A stretch of 6,652 bases of DNA. Source: Actinomycetes bacterium. Its GTDB lineage: Bacteria > Actinomycetota > Coriobacteriia > Anaerosomatales > Anaerosomataceae. The notes beneath the pieces are model-generated. The model was not told where the DNA came from. It did no database searches and was given only the letters and a program-made list of their open reading frames with translations. How positions within the stretch are numbered: the stretch's first letter is position 1; each line of letters starts with the position of its first letter. This document shows, in pieces, positions 1 through 6,600 of the stretch. The stretch lies in NCBI GenBank assembly GCA_021850085.1, contig JAJZRZ010000096.1, positions 1 to 6,652 on the forward strand. The letters run 5' to 3'. A program made the position numbers and the translations under genes.

Positions 1-701
1 AACACCGGCACCAGCGACTCCATGTGAGAAAGTGCGAAATACGCCAGCATGCCGCCGACCAGGGTCGCGAGGCTCGACAGGAGGTTGAAGACCAGCGCCT
101 TGGTGTTCGGGGCGTGCGTGCCCAGAAGGGCACGGCCCTCGGGCGTCTCGAAGAGCATGTAGAGCGCAAATAGCGCGTACGTGGTCTTGGTCGCCACACC
201 GCTGATGCCCGATATCGAGATGTGCCCGCCCTTTTCGCCGTTGATGAATGAGAAGTCGGCGTAGATCGGCTGGCGATCGGCGTCGAGGCCCAGCGCCAGC
301 GGGTGGTCCATCTGGTCCACGAACAGCGCCGTCGAGCGCTCCTCCCCGCGGACGCGGGTGACCACGGCGCCGGGGTCGGGCGGCAGCCACATCTCAGGCA
401 CCGTCCGGAGGATCTGCACATCTACCCGTCGGCTGGTCGCGCCCGGCATCGTCTTCTCGGCCGTGATGCGCCGCGTGTCCGACGGCAGGTCGGCTCCCTC
501 GATCTGGCCGTATCCCTCGACGACGATTCCGTAGTGCGCCAGGTCCGTTCCATTGGGCAGCTGCTGGCGCGACCCGACGAGGTCGTCGAGCTGGACCACA
601 GCATCGTCGTTGAGGACGACGGAAAACCGCCGACTCGTCGACTCCGCGGACCCGTCGATGAGTCCGATCGAGTCCGTTGTGGGCTGACCAACATCGGTCA
701 C
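1..701 (-). CDS. herA: HerA-like DNA-translocating ATPase, N-terminal part (truncated by the window edge)
   Basis: The gene starts at a GTG at 701-699 that overlaps the nurA stop as GTGA, with a GGAGG seven bases upstream, and stays open to position 1. The visible 233 codons fit the N-terminal half of a HerA protein: a beta-rich region at about residues 20-150, as expected for a HAS-barrel, then FINGEKGGHISISGISG leading into the P-loop around residues 165-174, and a hydrophobic helix with YALFALYMLFET. HerA forms a hexameric ring that pumps double-stranded DNA and works with NurA in end resection; in bacteria such pairs are common in defence islands. The P-loop is unusual: GISGVATKTT, with Thr171 before Lys172 where most HerA proteins have Gly, and one extra residue in the loop. 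Walker B and the arginine finger lie outside the window. Family assignment rests on the P-loop context and the NurA partner; other FtsK/HerA-clade ATPases are possible. Confidence 0.8.
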   Translation of the reverse strand, partial: MTDVGQPTTDSIGLIDGSAESTSRRFSVVLNDDAVVQLDDLVGSRQQLPNGTDLAHYGIVVEGYGQIEGADLPSDTRRITAEKTMPGATSRRVDVQILRTVPEMWLPPDPGAVVTRVRGEERSTALFVDQMDHPLALGLDADRQPIYADFSFINGEKGGHISISGISGVATKTTYALFALYMLFETPEGRALLGTHAPNTKALVFNLLSSLATLVGGMLAYFALSHMESLVPV

Positions 702-1648
702 GCTGCGTCCTCCGTGCGGCGGCGGAGTTCCGCCACGGCGGCCCGGACTGCCCGGGCCGCAAGGCGAGAGTCGCCGAGACTGTGCTGAAGATGCCGTTCC
801 AGCGCGCCCACCGGCTGGAGGTTCTGGGGTGCGCGGGGGTCGCGCCAGGGAATGCCGGCGTAGCGCGGCAGGGTGGCGGCCACCGAATCCGCGGTATGGA
901 TGGCCTCGGCGAGGCCAGCGGATTGCGGGATCTCGATCCTCACGATGCCCGACCACGGGCCTGCGCTCTCTCCCGGCGAGGCGAGACGCAGGTAACACGA
1001 GTACCGGTCCGATCCGAGTGTGAACAGGCTTGTCCGCTCGCCAGCCCTCAGGCCCGGCACCTTCTGGTGGGCGCCCGGCGCCAGCAGGACCCGACGATGA
1101 GTCTTGATGTGCCCGACGACCGGGAGGTCTCGACTCCGCACGAAGGAGAGAGGCCCATCGACGATCACCAGACGGCCGTCTGACGCAAGCTCCTCGGCTA
1201 GGATCCCCTCCTGCTGGCGCATGCGGGTCTGCAGCTCGTTCAGTGGGGCATCCGGCTCCGTGTCGGCCACCGATGACGAGCGCCACGAGAAGCCGTCGAC
1301 AGGCGGAAGGCCCGTTGTGACTCCGGCACCGAAGATCGCGAGCCGCGCGACTCGAGCATGGTCGATGGCCATGCGTGCCGGGCCGTCGACGATCGCAGCG
1401 CCGCACGCGTGCGACCCAGCGATCCCGTGGGCAAAGGCATCGCCGTCGGACAAGTACATGGTCGCTTCCATGCGCCGCACGCCGTCAACGAACGCCAGGC
1501 GGTCCGCCGGTCCGCCGATCGGGGCGTGCGAGCGTAACTCGGAGCCGTCTTCAATCAGCTCGGCGGCAACACCGGTAGAGCCGTCATCGAGCGAGACCAG
1601 ATATGGCGAGCCGTAGCGAGCGGACCAGTCTTCGACAAATACCTGCAA
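698..1648 (-). CDS. nurA: NurA-like DNA nuclease (RNase H-like fold)
   Basis: The protein has 316 residues from a TTG start. NurA is a manganese-dependent 5'-3' exonuclease and endonuclease that acts with the HerA pump. The sequence shows the two hallmark aspartate motifs: FVDGVRR (Asp55, with E61 following) and RLVIVDGPLS (Asp164). Glu147, 17 residues before Asp164, is a candidate third acidic ligand, so Asp55/Glu147/Asp164 could form the metal site. Other conserved-looking blocks are GHIKTHRRVLL (179-189), IVRIEIP (235-241), and a C-terminal segment from YAGIPWRD to the LERHLQH helix. TTG 1648 is chosen because it has GGGGG five bases upstream and because the family usually opens with a short VFVDxW-type strand, here QVFVEDW. 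The frame stays open upstream, and a CTG at 1693-1691 preceded by GGAGG is a less likely alternative. It is followed directly by the HerA gene (4-nt overlap), which strongly supports the identity. Confidence 0.85.
   Translation of the reverse strand: MQVFVEDWSARYGSPYLVSLDDGSTGVAAELIEDGSELRSHAPIGGPADRLAFVDGVRRMEATMYLSDGDAFAHGIAGSHACGAAIVDGPARMAIDHARVARLAIFGAGVTTGLPPVDGFSWRSSSVADTEPDAPLNELQTRMRQQEGILAEELASDGRLVIVDGPLSFVRSRDLPVVGHIKTHRRVLLAPGAHQKVPGLRAGERTSLFTLGSDRYSCYLRLASPGESAGPWSGIVRIEIPQSAGLAEAIHTADSVAATLPRYAGIPWRDPRAPQNLQPVGALERHLQHSLGDSRLAARAVRAAVAELRRRTEDAA
709..713 (-). promoter_or_regulatory. Ribosome binding site for the HerA gene
   Basis: GGAGG lies on the minus strand inside the last codons of nurA, seven bases before the GTG at 701. 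It fixes the HerA start and, with the GTGA overlap, points to translational coupling of the nuclease and ATPase. Confidence 0.75.
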
Positions 1649-1653
1649 CCGTG

Positions 1654-1658
1654 CCCCC
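1654..1658 (-). promoter_or_regulatory. Ribosome binding site for the TTG-started nurA
   Basis: GGGGG on the minus strand sits five bases before TTG 1648. No ATG or GTG is found in frame nearby, so this G-run is the main support for the TTG start. Confidence 0.5.
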
Positions 1659-1705
1659 GTATAACCGATCGGACCAAGGCCCCTACTCGACAGTTTGGCC
1701 TCCGC

Positions 1706-1726
1706 TGTGACAGCTTGCCTGTCACA
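1706..1726. repeat. Perfect 8-bp inverted repeat, candidate operator or hairpin before nurA
   Basis: TGTGACAG at 1706-1713 and CTGTCACA at 1719-1726 are exact reverse complements separated by the five bases CTTGC. The site is centred about 68 bases upstream of the nurA TTG. Neither strand shows a following T-run, so an intrinsic terminator is unlikely. Arm length and spacing suit a dimeric repressor or activator site; an mRNA hairpin in the leader is the alternative. No regulator gene is visible in the window. Confidence 0.55.
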
Positions 1727-1883
1727 CCTGCATCTGGACGTCGGCTACGCGGCCGCCGCACGGCGCGGATACTCTGGGGCGGGGGTTGCTCGGACCCAGG
1801 CGCCAGGCTGCGCTTGCGACTGCCGTACGGGTTGGTGAGAGCGTGACGCGCCGGTGTGCCATTGCCGGCGGAGTCATGGCTCA

Positions 1884-2519
1884 CTACGGTTCACGTCGGC
1901 TCGTCGATGCACCGGCAACCGGATACCAGCCGGACAGCTGCAGCCAGCACGCCGTCCAGTCCGACCCCGAGGGCGAGAACCAGCGCGCTAGTGACACGCG
2001 GACAAGCGAGCCCGCCGGGATCACCGGCGTGGCGGGAGCCTCGCCGACGTACTTGACGGTGACCTCCCGGAGCCCGTACGTCGCCAGGTAGTGTTGCCCT
2101 GGATCGTCCGCCCGAAGGTCGCTTGATGGACGCCAGAAGCCGACGCTCGACCGCGGCACCGCGTTCTCGCCGATGTAGGCAGTCCCCGCATGCGAGACGC
2201 GCAGGAGGCCGTCGAACAGGACTGAGACGTCGCCGGAGACCACGTTGGCGTTCCGGCCGAGCCACCCAGCAACGTCTTCCAACTCGCCGGCCGGCCTCGC
2301 AACCTCTACCTGCATGTCCTCGACGTGCGGGGGCACGATCGTGGCCGGCGTCGTCAGGTCCAAGTTCCACAGCTGCCCGATGCGGTAGGGAGCCGACGCG
2401 GGGTGCGAGTGGCCACCAGACGAGGGCAGCAGTCGGACGTTCGCATGATTGTCCACCGAGATCCCTCCGATGCAGATCCCGCCCTTCATGCGTGTACGGC
2501 TGACGATCAACACCGGCAT
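1884..2519 (-). CDS. Dual OB-fold domain-like protein
   Basis: The protein has 211 residues. The start is ATG 2519, which overlaps the upstream stop as TGATG; the frame is open further upstream, but the conserved part begins right here with MPVLIVSRTRMKGG. The opening pattern (V-S-R-T-R-M, then CIGGI near residues 15-20 and VRLLP near 29-33, followed by YRIGQLWNLDL and a VPPHVEDMQV stretch) matches what I recall of the dual OB-containing domain family, small proteins with two OB barrels, an architecture often used for nucleic acid or nucleotide binding. A second region contains VGFWRPSSDLR and TYGLREVTVKYVG. No catalytic motif, signal peptide or membrane segment is seen. The reaction, if any, is unknown. 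Its place directly behind two DUF488 genes in one operon suggests it works with them. The family call is from pattern memory and could be wrong; that it is a real gene is well supported by coupling and composition. Confidence 0.72.
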   Translation of the reverse strand: MPVLIVSRTRMKGGICIGGISVDNHANVRLLPSSGGHSHPASAPYRIGQLWNLDLTTPATIVPPHVEDMQVEVARPAGELEDVAGWLGRNANVVSGDVSVLFDGLLRVSHAGTAYIGENAVPRSSVGFWRPSSDLRADDPGQHYLATYGLREVTVKYVGEAPATPVIPAGSLVRVSLARWFSPSGSDWTACWLQLSGWYPVAGASTSRREP

Positions 2520-2998
2520 CACGGGAGAAGGTCCTCGACGCCGACCTCGCACTCGACCGCGAGTCGAGCAGCAACGAGGGACCGGTGGCAGGCGGCCGGG
2601 AGACGCTCGACACACAGGAGCGCAGGCCGCGAGCCTGTCAGGCGGCCGGCAATCCCCGACCAGGGCAAAACATCCGCCACGCCCTCGCGGTATCGATCGA
2701 GAAAGGAGGACGCCAAGGCCGTCCTGTCCCGCTTGAGGACGCCTCCCGCGCGGTCTGCTGCGACCTGCGCATCTCGGATCTCCTGGGACGGAGCCAGCTC
2801 CGGCAGGTGCATGTAGGCAATCTCCGCCTGCGCGAGCGCCGCCTCCAGCCGTGTCCGGTTTGCGAACGCGTACTCGCTGCCTCGGACGCCGCGCCGGGCG
2901 CGGATGTCGACGACCTGATCACAACCGGCGCGTCTCAGGGCATCCATCCACCGCGCTCCATCCCACCCGTAGACTCCGATCGTCAGGATTCGCTCCAT
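2519..2998 (-). CDS. DUF488 family protein (second of a tandem pair)
   Basis: The protein has 159 residues, a usual length for a compact DUF488 domain that fills the whole chain. Family marks in order: ILTIGVYG (4-11), VVDIRARRGVRG (29-40), YAFAN (43-47), a YMHLPELAP strand (62-70), KRDR (89-92), and the signature LLCVE-x5-CHRSL with Cys129, Glu131, Cys137, His138 and Arg139. The paired Cys and His residues look like a catalytic or metal site, but the biochemical role of DUF488 is not established. Start choice: GTG 3001 and ATG 2998 are adjacent; GGGGGA at 3007-3002 sits four bases before the ATG and only one before the GTG, and the ATG gives a TGATG junction with the upstream gene, so I take ATG 2998. 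It ends in another TGATG junction with the dual-OB gene. Confidence 0.88.
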   Translation of the reverse strand: MERILTIGVYGWDGARWMDALRRAGCDQVVDIRARRGVRGSEYAFANRTRLEAALAQAEIAYMHLPELAPSQEIRDAQVAADRAGGVLKRDRTALASSFLDRYREGVADVLPWSGIAGRLTGSRPALLCVERLPAACHRSLVAARLAVECEVGVEDLLP

Positions 2999-3600
2999 CA
3001 CTCCCCCACTGTTCTGGACAGTCGCTTCACGGCGTGCTCGGACCGCCAGGGCGGTGGACCGTCCAGCGTCATCTGAAAGCGCTCCGGGAACTCGGACACC
3101 TCGCGGCCCGCCATCTCGGCCTCCGGGGTGACGGAGCCGTCGCCCCGGATGTGCTCGAGGGCAATCCCCCGCTCGACGAGCACCCGGCCTACCAGGCGGC
3201 GCCTGTGGCAGGAGATCGCATCCTCCTCACCGCACAAGATCGCCACGCGGTACGCCGAGATTCCTCGCAACAGCCGCTCAAGTCCGGACGCGAAGATCTC
3301 ACTGGCGGCGACGAGGTCGTACCGGACGTGGTCCTCCGCGTCGTACATCGCCAAGTCGTTGGGGCGGCCCCCCAGCTCCAACCCGAGGAACACGTAGCCG
3401 ATGTCCGCGGTCTCAAGGAGCCGCTGCAGTTGATCGCGGTTGAACTGGCTGCTGTATGCCGAATAGGGGCTGGTCCGTACGTCCGCGACCGCGGTGATGC
3501 CGTGCTCGCGCAGCAAGTCGAGTAAGCGTTCGGCCGTGTGGTTCGAATGCCCGATGGTCCACGCGGCGAGACCTTGATGATCAGGCCTATTCGCTGCCAT
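2998..3600 (-). CDS. DUF488 family protein (first of a tandem pair)
   Basis: The protein has 200 residues. DUF488 marks: WTIGHSNHTAERLLDLL (14-30), a VADVRTSPYSAYSSQFN segment (38-54) with the D-V-R-x-x-P-x-S pattern typical of the family, YVFLGLELGGRP (69-80), and the signature CGEEDAISCHR with Cys123, Glu125, Glu126, Cys131, His132 and Arg133. About 65 residues follow the signature, longer than in the neighbouring paralogue, ending in a basic tail. The start is ATG 3600, with GAGG three bases upstream; it overlaps the methyltransferase stop by 14 bases. A GTG at 3648 in frame would add 16 low-complexity Ser/Arg residues and is disfavoured. The function is unknown; DUF488 proteins recur near DNA-modification genes, and the tight overlap here implies balanced expression with the methyltransferase. 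Confidence 0.88.
   Translation of the reverse strand: MAANRPDHQGLAAWTIGHSNHTAERLLDLLREHGITAVADVRTSPYSAYSSQFNRDQLQRLLETADIGYVFLGLELGGRPNDLAMYDAEDHVRYDLVAASEIFASGLERLLRGISAYRVAILCGEEDAISCHRRRLVGRVLVERGIALEHIRGDGSVTPEAEMAGREVSEFPERFQMTLDGPPPWRSEHAVKRLSRTVGE
3002..3007 (-). promoter_or_regulatory. Ribosome binding site deciding the start of the second DUF488 gene
   Basis: GGGGGA on the minus strand lies four bases before ATG 2998, inside the last codons of the preceding gene. The spacing disfavours the in-frame GTG immediately before the ATG. Confidence 0.6.
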
Positions 3601-6600
3601 TGGCCTCGAACTCGAGGACGCCGTATCCGAAGACGATCCACGCCTCACCGGCTCCGTCGAAGCGGATGAGCAGCTCGATGCTCGAACCGGACGGGCGGAT
3701 CGACAGAACGGTGCCCTCGCCCTTGGCGCGGTGCCGAACGTGGGTGCCCATCATGATCTCGGAGGGAGCGATGGCAGCTTCCGGTTGCCAGACCGCACCG
3801 GGATCCGACGCGAACAGAGAGGGCGCCGGTTCCGGCAGCCGGCGCGCAACACGCGCCGGTTCGAGCTTGGTGGGAGCCACCGCAGTGGCACTGACAGACC
3901 CTGCGGCCGGAGCTGCTTCAGGGGCGCGGGCGAGCACGTCGGACCACGGGATCCAGTGGCCAGGGTCCTCTCCTGGGCGCGGCGGGTGAGCCGCACGCGG
4001 GTCGCCGGGGGGCGGGTCGAGGCGGCTGGGGAACGGGCGGTCGCGCGTGCCATCTGCCATGGCGTCGTACACACCGAGGAGCAGATCCCGCAGGCGGTAA
4101 CGGCCGTGTAGCTGCTCCTCGGCTCGTCGGACGATCGGGAAGGTCTCGAGGACATACTCGACCTCGTCGCGGGCCAGCGAATAGAGGTGGAAGAATGCGG
4201 CGTCGAGTTCCGCGCGGAGGATTTCGCGTCGATTCCCGTCCCAGCGAAACGGCGGCCCGCTCCATCCGACATCCTTCGCGAAGGGCTCGAGATCCGTGGA
4301 TGTATAGGTGAGCTCAACCACACGCGGTCGAATCCATTCTCCGAGCCCCATGGCCGGCCCCCATGGGCAGGGTGCAAGATAGGCGGACGGATCCAGAACG
4401 GGCAACTGCTCGAGCAAGTAAAAGTTGAGGTGCATTCCCGCGACTTTCTGGCGGGCGAAGAAGTCACACACCAGGGAGTTGAGGTTCGCGAGAAGCCCGC
4501 CGATTTCGATCGGCCTTCGGTCAGTCAAGATCAGCGGGAGGTTGTTGGCCACAGCGACTCGAGGGATCGCCGCCGCTACGACGGTGCGTTCGTTCGACGC
4601 ATTCGTGATGTCGCGGAACCCGAGGAACCAGTCTCGGCTCCAGCGACCTGATAGCCGCGCGTCGACCTCCCCTTGCGCCAACCAGTGTCTCGTGAGTGGG
4701 ACGAACGACGGGTCTGCGTGGTCCGCATCGCCGACAGGAGGCAACTGGCTGTTGCCGCTGTCATCGGATCGATCGCGGAAGTCGCCGTATCGATGATCGA
4801 ACTGCCAGATCATCTTGCCTTCGTAGAGGGGCAGGAATCGCTCCGAGGGCAACACAATTACGTTGCCGTCGAGAGACCCGCCAGCCCTCGCGAGTTCCTG
4901 GCGCGACCTGAACATGTGGCTTGCTGTGTTCGTCATGAACATCAGAAGCCCGCGATAGCCCCAAGTCGCCCCATCGTTGGAAGCGACTCTGTCCGCGTGG
5001 AGTACCGGGACCCTGGCGTAGACCTTTCGCGCTAGCTCCGCGTCGCGTGCGGACCGAAAGACGGGGCAGGTCAGGGTGTTCGGGTTTATGAGTCGCAAGT
5101 CTGCTGGTGAGAGTGGGAAGCAGCGATCCGCATCCTGGAGATCCTGTGGGTCCAGAAGGTAGAACGCGAACCGAGCTTGCTCGGGTCCGCGTCCAGGTGC
5201 GGTCGCGATCAGGATCATGAAGCGGTACATGCGGTGAACGCCGGGAAAGAGTCCGCGCCGGTTCTCGAAGTCGAAGAGGGACACGAGTCGGCGCGCGGAG
5301 ACGAGTTCTGCGAAGAACGCCTGGGTGAAGCTGTCCGTCGCGACGCCCGTGGGAACGACGACCCCTGACCTGCCCCGGCTCGACGTCAGGCCAATAGCCA
5401 GCTCGGCGAACAGCGGAGCCGAGTTGAGACGCCCGCGGGCCGTAAGCTCGTACCTGCCTGACGCGTGCACGAAGTGCTGGACGGCCTCGTTGTGGTGGAG
5501 CGCTATCTGGTATGCACTCCACAGGACTGGATCTGCGCGCTCGATCCGCGCGATTGCGGCGGCCCGTCTCGCCGATGTGGCTGACGCCGCCACGTCTGGT
5601 GCGCGCTCGGCGAACCACTCCTGTGGGTCGAGCTGGATCTGATCCCAAGGCGGGTTGCCGAGCACGACATCGAACCCGCCGCGCTCGAACACAACCGGGA
5701 ACTCAAGTGGCCAATGGAAGAAGTCGTAGCTTGCGGCGTTGCGGTCGATCAGCTCGCGTGTTGCAGCGTCCACGCCCGAGCCACCGATTGCAAGCGCCCG
5801 CACCGTGGCCGTCGTAACGGCCGGTGCGTTGTGGACCTTTGGCACCACGAAAGCCGCAGACCAAGCGTCGAGCGCGGCCTTGGCGCGCACATGCGCCTGG
5901 GACCCGAGGTAGGCCTCGTGGCTGGCCGCCTTCGTGGCGACACCGGTCGGTGAGTCCTCCGGCAGCACTTCGAGGGCACGGACCTGGTCAGCGAGCGTGC
6001 TGACCGGGTCCGCGGCCCCAGCCCCGAAGAGCGAGTACTGGCCAGCCCGCTCTCTGGCGTTGATCCGCCTCCAGTCTCGAGCCACTGTCCTATCGTCACC
6101 CCTGATGGCCTCGAAGGCCGCGTCAGGGACGCCGGACGCCGCCAGTTCGGGTGTCGTACCGAGAAGGCTGTTGCCGCACTTGATGTGGGCGTCCAGGAAC
6201 GACAGCGGCTTGCCGGGCTCGAGCGCCTCGAGCCATAGGCTCACCTTGCATAGCTCGACCGCCATCGGGTTGCTGTCGACTCCATAAACGCAGCGCGCGA
6301 TCACGTCTCGCAGGGCGTGCCGGACCTGCGCCGGCGGTGGCTCCCCCTCGCCCGAGCGGATCGCGGCCAGACGCTTCGCCAGCCGGTGTGCGGCGGCGAT
6401 CAGAAAGTGGCCGGAGCCCGCGGCCGGGTCGACGACGGCGAGGCCAAGGATCGCGGCCTCGGCCTCGCCGGCGCTCTTCCCGCTGACTACCTCGTCCACG
6501 ACCGGGTCGAGGGCCGAGTCGAGCAGGCTGCTGATCAGGCTGGTCGGCGTGTAGTAGGAGCCGGTTGACTTGCGCTCATTGCCCGCAGTCGTGCCCAGCG

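Larger units (their letters stand above)
1649..1883. other. Intergenic gap between the dual-OB gene and nurA
   Basis: These 235 bases are the only real gap in the window. They hold the inverted repeat at 1706-1726 and the nurA ribosome binding site. I see no tRNA-like fold, no hairpin followed by a T-run on either strand, and no convincing -35/-10 pair. A GTG-started minus-strand frame runs through it into nurA, but its product is arginine- and proline-rich and looks non-coding. The gap most likely carries a second promoter for nurA-herA or an untranslated spacer within one long mRNA. Confidence 0.6.

Noticed and set aside
303..1183. Plus-strand frames opposite the HerA and NurA genes
   Set aside because: They lie antisense to frames with clear family motifs and encode Arg/Ala-rich products without domains; long antisense frames are expected at this GC content.
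1649..1670. TTATAC next to the nurA TTG as a -10 box for a leaderless transcript
   Set aside because: It does not fit the TAnnnT pattern and no -35-like hexamer lies at proper spacing; the G-run before TTG is better explained as a ribosome binding site.
1706..1726. The inverted repeat as an intrinsic terminator
   Set aside because: The stem has only eight pairs and neither strand has a T-run after it.
1555..1884. Minus-strand frame of 109 codons starting GTG at 1884 in a TAGTG junction with the dual-OB stop and crossing the gap
   Set aside because: The one-base junction mimics the real ones, but the product is Arg/Pro-rich without any recognisable core, and its last 94 bases overlap nurA in another frame. 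It looks like an open frame due to high GC.
2325..3525. Plus-strand frames of 163-224 codons opposite the DUF488 pair
   Set aside because: Low-complexity, Arg-rich products antisense to two proteins with clear DUF488 signatures.
4761..5648. Minus-strand 295-codon frame inside the methyltransferase
   Set aside because: It is a shifted reading of the methyltransferase, whose own frame is continuous and contains the expected motifs; no frameshift is needed.
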